Source of the DNA: Flavobacterium urumqiense
GTDB lineage: Bacteria > Bacteroidota > Bacteroidia > Flavobacteriales > Flavobacteriaceae
Assembly (NCBI RefSeq): GCF_900108015.1
Contig: NZ_FNVP01000001.1
Coordinates: 434,001 to 498,000, forward strand
DNA length: 64,000 bases
Reading direction: 5' to 3'
Each line of letters starts with the position of its first letter. The stretch's first letter is position 1. Below the pieces are notes generated by a model. It made no database searches. It was not told where the DNA came from and was given only the letters and a program-made list of their open reading frames with translations. The position numbers and the translations under genes were made by a program. Shown one piece after another: positions 1-8,096 of the stretch.

Positions 1-60
1 ACCTAAATATATTCCTAGAATACCAACAACAGGAATACTGTATGCCCATAAATATTTCAT
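1..60 (-). CDS. N-terminus of a membrane protein gene running off the left edge
   Basis: An ATG at 58-60 on the minus strand opens a frame that stays open to base 1 and encodes about 20 residues starting MKYLWAYSIPVVGILGIY. This looks like the first transmembrane segment of an inner-membrane protein. Flavobacterial alkane 1-monooxygenases begin in a similar way, but 20 residues cannot settle the family and that name is a guess. The gene is divergent from the DUF4175 gene, with a shared upstream region of about 130 bp. Confidence 0.4.
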   Translation of the reverse strand, partial: MKYLWAYSIPVVGILGIYLG

Positions 61-148
61 ATCAAAAGATTTGCATAAATTTACTAAATCGTATCGGTTT
101 TTCCAACTATTTAATTTTGCCTATTTTTTTAACGTTTTCTGATTGAGA

Positions 149-156
149 TAAATTTG
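149..156 (+). promoter_or_regulatory. Candidate -7 box (TAAATTTG) upstream of the DUF4175 gene
   Basis: The octamer matches the Bacteroidota -7 consensus TAnnTTTG and ends 35 bp before the proposed TTG start at 192. No TTG -33 element lies at the usual 17-23 bp spacing, so the call rests on one half of the promoter only. Confidence 0.3.
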
Positions 157-191
157 TACTTTTAACGGTTATTAATAAGAAGTTAGAAATT

Positions 192-3100
192 TTGGAAGCA
201 GGAAATGTTATTTTTCAAAAATTGGAGGCTTTTATCAAAAAGTATTATACCAATGAACTGATTCGGGGATTGTTATTCTTCGTCGGTTTAGGCTTGTTGT
301 ATTTTTTATTTACGCTTTTTGTAGAGTATTTTCTTTGGCTTAAGCCAATGGGAAGAAGGTTCTTGTTTTGGACTTTTATTTGTTTTGAAATTTTCCTGTT
401 GTTCCGATTGATTTTGTTTCCAATATTTAAATTATTCAAACTCCAAAAAGGAATTGATTACAAACAAGCTTCAGGTATTATCGGAAATCATTTTACGGAA
501 GTAAGCGATAAACTAACTAATTTTCTGCAATTATCAGATGCTGATAGTCAACAGCATAAGTCGGAATTATTAGTGGCCTCGATAGAACAAAAAGCGAGAA
601 CCTTGCAACCGATTCCTTTTGGAAACGCGATTAATTTAAATAAGAACAAAAAGTTCCTGCCTCTTGCATTATTTCCTGTTGTGGTTTTATCCTTCTTTTA
701 TTTGTCGGGTAACAGTACAATAATTTCTCAAAGTTTGAATAGAGTAGTGCATTTCAATTCGCCATTTTTGCCTCCGGCACCATTTAAATTCATTCTTTTA
801 AGTACTAATCTGCAAACAGAACAAAACAAAGATTTCGTCCTTCATATAAAAACCGAAGGAAAAGTTGTCCCTGAAAATGCCACGATCTTTATTGATGATG
901 AAAGTTATTTCATGGAAACCACTAAGTCCGGGGATTTTAAATTTAAGGTTTCAAAACCGGCCAAAAACGTTTTGTTTCACGTGGAGGCTAATGGAATCTC
1001 TTCTGAAGATTATGAATTGAAAGTAGTGACAGTGCCTACTATTTCTAATTTTGAAATGATATTAAACTTTCCGTCTTATCTAAATAGAAAAGCAGAATAT
1101 ATTAAAGGAACCGGAAACGCCATTATACCGGAAGGAACCAGCGTTACCTGGAAAATGAACACTCAAGCGACTCAAAATGTGGTTTGGAAGGATGTATCAT
1201 CCGTTTTTCCTTTTTCGAAAGCAGAAAACACATTCAGTTTTTCAAAATATATTCTTCAAAATACAGAATATCAAATTCTTATCTCTAATGATAAAGTAAA
1301 AAACCATGAAAAGTTGGACTACCAGCTAACAATAATCAAAGATCAGTTCCCAACGATCAAAGTTAATACTGCTCCTGACAGTTTGAAGGTAGAAAAAAAG
1401 TATGTATTAGGTCAAATTTCTGACGATTATGGATTGTCTAAACTGCAAGTGGTTTATTATGAAAGAGACAAGCCGCAAACTGCTAAACGTGGAATAATTG
1501 TTGTTAAGGCATTAGTATTTGATCAATTCGTATTTACTTTTCCTGGAAATCTTCCGGTAGAACAAGGGACGTCTTATGATTACTATTTTGAGGTTTTTGA
1601 TAATGACGCAATCCATCACTTTAAAAGCACAAAATCATCGGTTTTCTCCAATCGAGTTTCTACAGATGAAGAAAAGGAAGACCAGATTTTGAAGCAACAA
1701 AATGATAATATTAATAGTTTAGAGAAGTCTTTAAAAAATCAGGACAAACAAATTTCTGCCATTGAAAAAATTCAAAAGAGTGGTAAAGAGAAAAGTAATT
1801 TGGAATTCAATGATCAACAAAAAGTAAATGACTTTATCCAGCGTCAAAAACAGCAGGATGAAATGATGCAGGAATTTGCAGAAAAAATGAAAGATAATTT
1901 AGATAAGTTTAAAACGGATAAAAAGGACGAACTAAAAGAAGATTTGCAAAAACGTTTGGACAAAGCCGATAAAGACTTTGAGAAAAATCAAAAATTATTG
2001 GATGAACTTAAATCATTAAATGATAAGATTAAGAATGAAGACCTACTTGATAAATTAGAAAAATTCAAGCAAAATAGTAAAAACCAAACTAAAAATTTAG
2101 CACAATTAGTTGAACTTACTAAGCGTTATTATGTAGATAAAAAAGCAGAACAAATTGGGGATAAATTAGATAAGCTTTCTGAGAAAGAAGATAAGTTGTC
2201 GGAGAATGAAAAGGACAATAAATTAGAGAAGCAGCAGGAAATAAATGATGCTTTTGATAAAATTCAAGAAGATTTAAAAGATTTAGAAAAAGAAAATAAG
2301 GAATTGAAATCTCCAATGGATCTTCCAAAAGATGCAGAGAAGGAAAAAAGTATAGATGAAGATTTGAAGAAAGCTTCCGAAGAATTAAAAAAGCAAAATC
2401 AATCTAAAGCAAAACCGAAACAAAAAAGCGCAGCAAAAAAAATGAAAGAGATGTCCATGAAAATGGAACAAAGTATGGAAGGTTCCGAGAAGGAACAATT
2501 AGAGGAAGATGTCAAAATGTTGAGACAAATCTTAGATAATTTGTTGGCATTTTCATTGTCTCAGGAAGATGTGATGCTTCAATTTAAAGGATTGAAATCG
2601 GGTTCTCCTTCTTTTAATAAAAACATTAAAGTACAGCAAAATTTAAAACTACAATTCAAGCATGTTGATGACAGTTTGTTTGCGATGTCTTTGCGAAACC
2701 AAAAAATTGCGGAGGAGGTAACGAAAGAAATAGGTAATGTTCATTACAATATTGATAAATCGCTGGAGACTCTATCGGATTCACAAATTCCAAAAGGTCT
2801 GTCGCATCAGCAGTATACAATTTCGGCTGCCAACAAATTAGCGGATTTTTTGAGCGAAATTCTTAGTGGCATGCAGATGTCATTGTCCGGAATGGGTTCC
2901 GGTAAACCGAAGCCAGGACAGGGAAAAGGAATGCAATTGTCGGACATTATTAAAAAGCAGGAAGGACTTGGAGAAAAAATGAAAGAAGGAATAGAGAAAG
3001 GCAGTAAGCCAGGGGAAGGCCAGAAACCAAGAGATGGAGAAAAAGGGAAGAAAGGTTCTGGACAAAATGGAGAAAACGGGGAGGATGGTGAAGGAGATGC

Positions 3101-3500
3101 CAAAGCGATTATGGAAATTTATAAAGAACAAAAGCAATTGAGGGAAGCGTTGCAAAACGAATTAAATAAACAAGGATTAGGAGGAAACGGTCAAAGTGCT
3201 TTAGAGCAAATGAAGCAAATAGAGAAACAGCTTTTGAATATAGGTTTTAAAAACGAGACGCTTCAAAAAATCCTGAATGTAAAACAAGAATTATTGAAAT
3301 TAAACACAGCGGTTCAGCAACAAGGACAGGAAAATAAGCGTCAATCGGAAACCAATAAAAAGGAATTCAACAATCAATCTAACGCATTGCCATCTGCTTT
3401 ATTAGATTATTTGAATAGCATCGAAATATTAAATAGACAATCCTTACCTTTGCGCTCGAATTTTAATCAAAAAGTTCAAGAATATTTTAATAAAAAATGA
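192..3500 (+). CDS. DUF4175 family membrane-anchored coiled-coil protein
   Basis: A 1102-residue protein of unknown function, conserved in Bacteroidota. Three hydrophobic segments lie near the N-terminus (about residues 26-48, 57-78 and 154-173). They are followed by a beta-rich region to about residue 490, then a very long Lys/Glu/Gln-rich coiled coil (about 490-790). A glycine/lysine-rich low-complexity stretch lies around 905-965 and a further helical tail follows. The layout suggests an envelope or scaffolding protein; no catalytic motif is visible. The start used is TTG at 192, since no better ATG precedes the first transmembrane segment. The stop overlaps the ybeY start by 4 bp, so the two are probably translationally coupled. 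Confidence 0.8.
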   Translation: MEAGNVIFQKLEAFIKKYYTNELIRGLLFFVGLGLLYFLFTLFVEYFLWLKPMGRRFLFWTFICFEIFLLFRLILFPIFKLFKLQKGIDYKQASGIIGNHFTEVSDKLTNFLQLSDADSQQHKSELLVASIEQKARTLQPIPFGNAINLNKNKKFLPLALFPVVVLSFFYLSGNSTIISQSLNRVVHFNSPFLPPAPFKFILLSTNLQTEQNKDFVLHIKTEGKVVPENATIFIDDESYFMETTKSGDFKFKVSKPAKNVLFHVEANGISSEDYELKVVTVPTISNFEMILNFPSYLNRKAEYIKGTGNAIIPEGTSVTWKMNTQATQNVVWKDVSSVFPFSKAENTFSFSKYILQNTEYQILISNDKVKNHEKLDYQLTIIKDQFPTIKVNTAPDSLKVEKKYVLGQISDDYGLSKLQVVYYERDKPQTAKRGIIVVKALVFDQFVFTFPGNLPVEQGTSYDYYFEVFDNDAIHHFKSTKSSVFSNRVSTDEEKEDQILKQQNDNINSLEKSLKNQDKQISAIEKIQKSGKEKSNLEFNDQQKVNDFIQRQKQQDEMMQEFAEKMKDNLDKFKTDKKDELKEDLQKRLDKADKDFEKNQKLLDELKSLNDKIKNEDLLDKLEKFKQNSKNQTKNLAQLVELTKRYYVDKKAEQIGDKLDKLSEKEDKLSENEKDNKLEKQQEINDAFDKIQEDLKDLEKENKELKSPMDLPKDAEKEKSIDEDLKKASEELKKQNQSKAKPKQKSAAKKMKEMSMKMEQSMEGSEKEQLEEDVKMLRQILDNLLAFSLSQEDVMLQFKGLKSGSPSFNKNIKVQQNLKLQFKHVDDSLFAMSLRNQKIAEEVTKEIGNVHYNIDKSLETLSDSQIPKGLSHQQYTISAANKLADFLSEILSGMQMSLSGMGSGKPKPGQGKGMQLSDIIKKQEGLGEKMKEGIEKGSKPGEGQKPRDGEKGKKGSGQNGENGEDGEGDAKAIMEIYKEQKQLREALQNELNKQGLGGNGQSALEQMKQIEKQLLNIGFKNETLQKILNVKQELLKLNTAVQQQGQENKRQSETNKKEFNNQSNALPSALLDYLNSIEILNRQSLPLRSNFNQKVQEYFNKK

Positions 3501-3916
3501 TCAATTTTAATTATGAAACTGATTTTACTTTAGACAACGAAGAAGCAATTGCTGCTTGGTTGACTAACGTTATTACTTCAGAAAACAAGAAAGAGGGAGA
3601 AATAAATTATATCTTTTGTGATGACGAATACTTACACAAAATCAATTTAGAATATCTAAATCACGATACATTAACCGACATCATTAGTTTTGATTATACA
3701 ATGGGAAATGAGTTGAGTGGGGACATATTTGTTTCTATTGAACGTGTAAACGATAATGCTAAAGATTTCAATGTTGTTTTTGAAGAAGAATTGAAACGCG
3801 TTTTGGTTCATGGCATTCTGCACTATTGTGGTTATAAAGATAAAGGCGAAGCGGAAGAACTGCTGATGCGTTCTAAAGAAGATGAAAAAATCGCGTTGTT
3901 CCACGTGGAACTATAG
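3497..3916 (+). CDS. ybeY: Endoribonuclease YbeY (rRNA maturation/quality control)
   Basis: YbeY is a single-strand-specific, metal-dependent RNase involved in 16S rRNA 3' processing and ribosome quality control. The family zinc motif is present near the C-terminus as HGILHYCGYKDK (H105, H109). The third ligand position, usually His, is Asp115 here; other Bacteroidota YbeY proteins that I recall show the same KDK pattern. The 139-residue length is normal for the family. The start overlaps the DUF4175 stop by 4 bp. The last codons (FHVEL) are themselves written by a parS-like palindrome at 3897-3912. Confidence 0.92.
   Translation: MINFNYETDFTLDNEEAIAAWLTNVITSENKKEGEINYIFCDDEYLHKINLEYLNHDTLTDIISFDYTMGNELSGDIFVSIERVNDNAKDFNVVFEEELKRVLVHGILHYCGYKDKGEAEELLMRSKEDEKIALFHVEL
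3897..3912. other. parS-like site 1 (ParB binding), in the ybeY 3' end
   Basis: TGTTCCACGTGGAACT matches the near-universal bacterial parS palindrome TGTTNCACGTGAAACA at 14 of 16 positions and keeps the central CACGTG. It is the first of three sites with start-to-start spacing of exactly 46 bp. It overlaps the last codons of ybeY, so its sequence is under two constraints. Confidence 0.65.
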
Positions 3917-3942
3917 ATTAAATTTTAATGACAAAAGAGGAT

Positions 3943-3958
3943 TGTTTCACGTGGAACA
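3943..3958. other. parS-like site 2 (ParB binding)
   Basis: TGTTTCACGTGGAACA is the reverse complement of TGTTCCACGTGAAACA, an exact match to TGTTNCACGTGAAACA. It lies in the ybeY-mnmG intergenic region, 46 bp after site 1. ParB, encoded outside this window, is expected to load here and spread for origin segregation. Confidence 0.8.
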
Positions 3959-3988
3959 ATCTTAAAAAGGATTTGTGTTGGTGTATAA

Positions 3989-4004
3989 TGTTTCACGTGG
4001 AACA
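3989..4004. other. parS-like site 3 (ParB binding)
   Basis: This 16-mer is identical to site 2 and 46 bp beyond it. It is an exact match to the parS consensus on the opposite strand. Intergenic, about 80 bp upstream of the mnmG start. Confidence 0.8.
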
Positions 4005-4050
4005 ATAAAACAAAACCAAGGTTCAGGCGATTCAAAAATTGCTTCAATCT

Positions 4051-4058
4051 TAATTTTG
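4051..4058 (+). promoter_or_regulatory. Candidate -7 box (TAATTTTG) for mnmG
   Basis: The octamer fits TAnnTTTG and ends 28 bp before the mnmG ATG, downstream of the parS cluster. No TTG at the proper -33 spacing was found. Confidence 0.35.
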
Positions 4059-4086
4059 AGTTTTCTCAGGACTAAATAATAAAAAA

Positions 4087-5958
4087 ATGTTTCAAGAAGA
4101 ATACGATGTAATTGTTGTTGGTGCCGGTCATGCCGGTTCAGAGGCTGCAGCTGCAGCTGCAAATTTGGGCTCCAAAACTTTATTGGTTACAATGAGTTTG
4201 CAGAATATTGCCCAAATGTCTTGCAATCCTGCCATGGGGGGAATTGCTAAGGGACAGATAGTTCGAGAGATTGATGCTTTGGGTGGTTATTCTGGAATTG
4301 TTTCGGACAAAACAGCGATTCAATTCAAAATGTTGAACAAGTCCAAAGGTCCCGCAATGTGGTCGCCAAGGGTTCAAAGTGACCGTATGCGTTTTGCTGA
4401 AGAGTGGCGTATGATGTTAGAAGGAACCCCGAATCTTGATTTTTATCAGGAAATGGTGAAAGGTTTGATTATAGAAAATGGAAAGATAAAGGGGATTCGA
4501 ACTTCACTGGGAGTGGAGATTCGATCTAAATCGGTTGTGTTGACCAATGGAACTTTTCTGAATGGTTTAATTCATATTGGAGAGAAACAATTTGGCGGGG
4601 GACGAGCAGGAGAGAGTGCTGCCTATGGAATTACTGAAGATTTAGTGAATGCGGGTTTTCAGGCGGGAAGAATGAAAACAGGAACGCCTCCAAGAGTGGA
4701 TGGTCGTTCTTTGGATTATTCTAAAATGAATGAAGAAAAGGGAGATGCTAAACCTGATAAGTTTTCTTATTCGGATATTACTGCGCCTTTGATTCATCAA
4801 AGATCTTGTCACATGACCTATACTTCTCTTGATGTTCACGATATTTTGAGAGAAGGTTTTGATCGTTCGCCAATGTTTAATGGTCGAATAAAAAGTCTTG
4901 GACCAAGATATTGTCCGTCAATCGAAGATAAGATTAATCGTTTTGCTGATAAAGAAAGACATCAGTTGTTTGTTGAGCCAGAAGGATGGAATACCTGTGA
5001 GGTTTATGTAAATGGGTTTTCCACTTCGCTTCCTGAGGATATTCAATTTAAAGCGTTGCGTTCTGTTGTTGGATTCGAGAAGGTGAAATTTTTCCGTCCA
5101 GGATATGCAATTGAATATGATTATTTCCCTCCAACACAATTAAAACATACTTTGGAAACCAAGTTAGTTGAAGGTTTGTATTTCGCTGGTCAAATAAATG
5201 GAACTACTGGATATGAAGAAGCAGCTTCTCAAGGCTTGATGGCAGGAATTAATGCGCATTTAAAAGTGCATGAAAAAGCGCCGTTAATATTGAAAAGAGA
5301 TGAAGCATATATTGGTGTTTTAATTGATGACTTAATTACAAAAGGAACAGAAGAGCCATACAGAATGTTTACTTCTCGTGCTGAATACAGAACATTACTT
5401 CGCCAGGATAATGCTGATTTCCGATTAACACCAATGTCATATGAAATTGGGTTGGCTTCTGAAAAGCGTTTGCGTAGAATGGAGCATAAATTAAATCAAT
5501 CTGAGAAAATGGTTGCTTTCTTCAAAGAAACTAGTGTTTCAGTTGCAGAGGCAAATCCTATTTTAGAGTCAAAAGATACGGCGCTAATTACACAAGGCGA
5601 TAAAATGTTTAAAGTATTTTCGCGTCCGCAAATTGATTTAGAAGATATAATGAAATTTGAAAAAGTGGCGACTTATATTGCAGAAAACGATTTGGATCAA
5701 GAAATATTAGAACAAGCCGAGATCCAAGTGAAGTATTCTGGATACATTGAAAAGGAACGAAATAATGCTGATAAATTGCTTCGATTAGAAGATGTGAAAA
5801 TCCCAGAAAATTTCGATTATAATAAAATCAAATCGATGTCAATAGAAGCTAAACAAAAATTAAGTAAGATTCGTCCTGTAACTATTTCTCAAGCTTCGCG
5901 AATTAGTGGCGTTTCGCCAAGTGATGTTTCGGTGTTGTTGATTTATATGGGACGATGA
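4087..5958 (+). CDS. mnmG: tRNA uridine-5-carboxymethylaminomethyl(34) synthesis enzyme MnmG (GidA)
   Basis: FAD-dependent enzyme that, with the GTPase MnmE (not in the window), adds the (carboxymethyl)aminomethyl group to C5 of wobble uridine in tRNAs. The dinucleotide-binding motif GAGHAGSEA is at residues 12-20. The family signatures CNPAMGGIAKG, GFSTSLP and GYEEAASQGL are all present. Length 623 is standard. In many bacteria mnmG lies close to oriC and parS, and it is flanked by parS-like sites here. The gene appears to have its own promoter rather than being coupled to ybeY. Confidence 0.97.
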   Translation: MFQEEYDVIVVGAGHAGSEAAAAAANLGSKTLLVTMSLQNIAQMSCNPAMGGIAKGQIVREIDALGGYSGIVSDKTAIQFKMLNKSKGPAMWSPRVQSDRMRFAEEWRMMLEGTPNLDFYQEMVKGLIIENGKIKGIRTSLGVEIRSKSVVLTNGTFLNGLIHIGEKQFGGGRAGESAAYGITEDLVNAGFQAGRMKTGTPPRVDGRSLDYSKMNEEKGDAKPDKFSYSDITAPLIHQRSCHMTYTSLDVHDILREGFDRSPMFNGRIKSLGPRYCPSIEDKINRFADKERHQLFVEPEGWNTCEVYVNGFSTSLPEDIQFKALRSVVGFEKVKFFRPGYAIEYDYFPPTQLKHTLETKLVEGLYFAGQINGTTGYEEAASQGLMAGINAHLKVHEKAPLILKRDEAYIGVLIDDLITKGTEEPYRMFTSRAEYRTLLRQDNADFRLTPMSYEIGLASEKRLRRMEHKLNQSEKMVAFFKETSVSVAEANPILESKDTALITQGDKMFKVFSRPQIDLEDIMKFEKVATYIAENDLDQEILEQAEIQVKYSGYIEKERNNADKLLRLEDVKIPENFDYNKIKSMSIEAKQKLSKIRPVTISQASRISGVSPSDVSVLLIYMGR

Positions 5959-6012
5959 GAAAGTAATCAGTTTACAGGCAGTGTTCAGTAAAAAAATGAA
6001 TGCTTATCAATA

Positions 6013-6028
6013 CGTTCCACGTGAAACA
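6013..6028. other. parS-like site 4 (ParB binding)
   Basis: CGTTCCACGTGAAACA matches the parS consensus at 15 of 16 positions. It is intergenic, downstream of mnmG and about 2.0 kb from the three-site cluster. Confidence 0.7.
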
Positions 6029-6059
6029 AAATCTAATTTACATCTTATATAAAGGGATT

Positions 6060-6078
6060 CAGTTGCAAACTGCAACTG
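6060..6078. repeat. Small inverted repeat upstream of the methyltransferase gene
   Basis: CAGTTGC, a 5-base loop, then GCAACTG form a perfect 7-bp stem 17 bp before the next start codon. It could be an operator or just intergenic repeat debris; nothing in the sequence decides. Confidence 0.3.
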
Positions 6079-6095
6079 ACCACTGAAAACTAAAA

Positions 6096-6944
6096 ATGGA
6101 CATTTTAAACAAAAAGCATTTTTTAACCGTTAAAGATTATTCCGTTTCTAAAGAAACATTTGAATTGTATCATGACGAAGAGTTGGACATGTTGATTACA
6201 TCTCCGCAACCCAGTTTAGAAAATTTAGGAGAGTATTACGAAAGTGTAGATTACATTTCACATACAGACAGCAAACGATCCTTGTTTGAAAAAGCATATC
6301 ATTTTGTAAAAAGCATCGCGCTTAAAAACAAACTTGATTTGATTAATTCATTGCAGCCTGATAAAGGAAGGGTTTTGGATATCGGAGCGGGGACAGGTGA
6401 TTTTTTATCGGTGGCAAAACAAAACGGTTGGCAGACAATAGGAGTAGAGCCAAGCGATAAAGCAAAAACGATTGCAAAAAACAAAGGTGTTTCCTTTGTC
6501 GAAAAAACAACAGAATTGGAAAATCAATCTTTTGATGTTATTTCGATGTGGCACGTTTTGGAACACGTTCCTGATTTGGACGAACAGATAAAAGAATTGA
6601 AACGATTGCTAAAACCGAATGGGACTTTAATAATTGCAGTACCTAATTTCAAATCTTTCGACGCAAAACATTACGGAAAATTTTGGGCGGCTTACGATGT
6701 GCCAATTCATTTTTGGCATTTTTCAAAAACGGCGATACAATCTCTTTTTCAAAAAGAAAAAATGAATTTGGTAAAAGTACTTCCAATGAAGTTTGATTCT
6801 TTTTATGTTGCCTTGCTTTCAGAAAAATACAAAACGGGTAAAATGAATTTTATAAAAGCACTTTTCGTCGGATTACAGTCGAATTGGAAAGCCAAGAAGA
6901 ATTTGGAGTATTCATCCCATATTTATATCCTAAAAAACAGTTAA
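6096..6944 (+). CDS. Class I SAM-dependent methyltransferase
   Basis: A 282-residue protein with the Rossmann-type motif I VLDIGAGTGDFL (residues 93-104). A Methyltransf_11/23-like segment, SMWHVLEHVPD, lies at about 150-160. The N-terminal 80 residues resemble the leader seen in UbiG-like or polysaccharide/O-antigen-associated methyltransferases. The substrate cannot be predicted. It stands alone between mnmG and the OmpH-like gene, with a parS-like site upstream. Confidence 0.8.
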   Translation: MDILNKKHFLTVKDYSVSKETFELYHDEELDMLITSPQPSLENLGEYYESVDYISHTDSKRSLFEKAYHFVKSIALKNKLDLINSLQPDKGRVLDIGAGTGDFLSVAKQNGWQTIGVEPSDKAKTIAKNKGVSFVEKTTELENQSFDVISMWHVLEHVPDLDEQIKELKRLLKPNGTLIIAVPNFKSFDAKHYGKFWAAYDVPIHFWHFSKTAIQSLFQKEKMNLVKVLPMKFDSFYVALLSEKYKTGKMNFIKALFVGLQSNWKAKKNLEYSSHIYILKNS

Positions 6945-7149
6945 ATCTTATTTTAAGCGTATTTAAGCCTGTTTTTTGCCTTGAATCAAGTCTATTGTTG
7001 TCTTTTTTGAGAAGTTATTTTATATGAAAGCTATTGAATCGGGTTTTGATAAACTTAAATTATTAATAATACAATTACAATAACAAAAACTGATATCACA
7101 AATAAAGGTGCATTTTAAAAACTTTATGTCAATGCTACTTATTTTTTTA

Positions 7150-7157
7150 TATTTTTG
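7150..7157 (+). promoter_or_regulatory. Candidate -7 box (TATTTTTG) for the OmpH-like gene
   Basis: The octamer fits TAnnTTTG, 79 bp before the preferred ATG. No TTG at -33 spacing was seen. The AT-rich context makes chance matches likely. Confidence 0.25.
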
Positions 7158-7235
7158 TCACACATACTTAAAAAATAAGAAATTCACCAAATGAAATCGA
7201 AGATTCACGAATACCAAAAAAGAAATATTAAAAAT

Positions 7236-7799
7236 ATGAGTAAAAAAGCATTAGTAATTATCGCACTTTCAATTACAATATTATCTTGTAATAAACCAGT
7301 AACTGCAGTTAAGGAAGTAAAAACAGCTTACGTAGATACTTCAGTGTTAATGAAAGAATATACCGAAGCAAAAGATCTTGAGGCTAAATACAAAGCAAAA
7401 TCAGAGGAAAAAGGTAGACAACTAGATGCTGAGATTGCAAGATTCAAGCAAGAAGCAGCTGGTTTTCAAGCACAAGCACAAGCAAACGGACAAGCTTGGG
7501 CACAACAAAAAGGAGCTGAACTACAAAAAAGAGAACAACAATTAGGTGCTGCACAACAACAATTAGCACAAGAGTTGCAACAAGAAAGTGGAAAAGAAAT
7601 GGATTCTTTGGTTAGTGGTGTAAAAAAATTCATCAAAACGTACGGGAAAGAAAAAGGATACACTTACATATATGGTACAGGTGATGCTGCCTCTATTTTA
7701 TATGCTGAAGACAAATATGATATCACAAAAGAGATTATTAAAGAATTGAATGACAAATATAAATCTGCAACTCCAAAAGATGCAGAAGCTAAAAAATAA
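7236..7799 (+). CDS. OmpH/Skp-like periplasmic chaperone, lipoprotein form
   Basis: The preferred start is the ATG at 7236. It puts a signal peptide directly at the N-terminus, ending in the lipobox LSC with Cys18. An upstream in-frame ATG at 7191 would add 15 charged residues before the signal. The mature part is a Glu/Gln/Lys/Ala-rich helical hairpin typical of OmpH/Skp (about residues 30-125), followed by a conserved C-terminal section with IYGTGDAASILYA. Skp proteins hold unfolded outer-membrane proteins in the periplasm. A strong hairpin terminator follows the stop. Confidence 0.8.
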   Translation: MSKKALVIIALSITILSCNKPVTAVKEVKTAYVDTSVLMKEYTEAKDLEAKYKAKSEEKGRQLDAEIARFKQEAAGFQAQAQANGQAWAQQKGAELQKREQQLGAAQQQLAQELQQESGKEMDSLVSGVKKFIKTYGKEKGYTYIYGTGDAASILYAEDKYDITKEIIKELNDKYKSATPKDAEAKK

Positions 7800-7825
7800 T
7801 ATTTTTAACTATTAATTCAAAATAT

Positions 7826-7863
7826 GGCCTTCATCTAATATTTAGATTGGAGGCTTTTTTTTT
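7826..7863 (+). terminator. Rho-independent terminator after the OmpH-like gene
   Basis: GCCTTCATCTAA pairs with TTAGATTGGAGGC around a short loop and is followed by a run of about ten T. It lies 27 bp after the stop codon. Confidence 0.8.
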
Positions 7864-8010
7864 GGCAGCTTAATCCCGCTTTTCATTTCAATCTCTCGTT
7901 TATAAAGCTTTTTTCTTACCCATAAAAGGAGCTTCCTGCGGTCGCTCTTTTCTGCTTAGAAAAAATTGCTTTCCAAATCTCGAGTATTTCCATTACAATC
8001 GGGGCTGAAA
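7864..8010. repeat. Dispersed intergenic repeat, family A, copy 1 (longest)
   Basis: One end is GCAGCTTAATCCCGCT and the other is ATCGGGGCTGAAAAA. The same two conserved ends, with different hairpin-forming middles, recur at 42724-42808 and 60413-60485, and one end recurs at 53089-53160. No ORF. The middle has complementary segments (GCTTTTTTCT and AGAAAAAATTGC), as expected of a structured repeat. Confidence 0.5.
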
Positions 8011-8096
8011 AACATTGGAATCAAATCAAAAATATTTTCCAAAAACTAAAATAGTAATTCTATTTTCAATATTTTAGCTATCTCTATACACGCCAA

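Noticed and set aside
2807..3103. Long minus-strand ORFs opposite the DUF4175 gene
   Set aside because: They are antisense shadows of the Lys/Glu-rich and Gly-rich coiled-coil codons, with biased Ser/Pro/Phe composition and no family resemblance.
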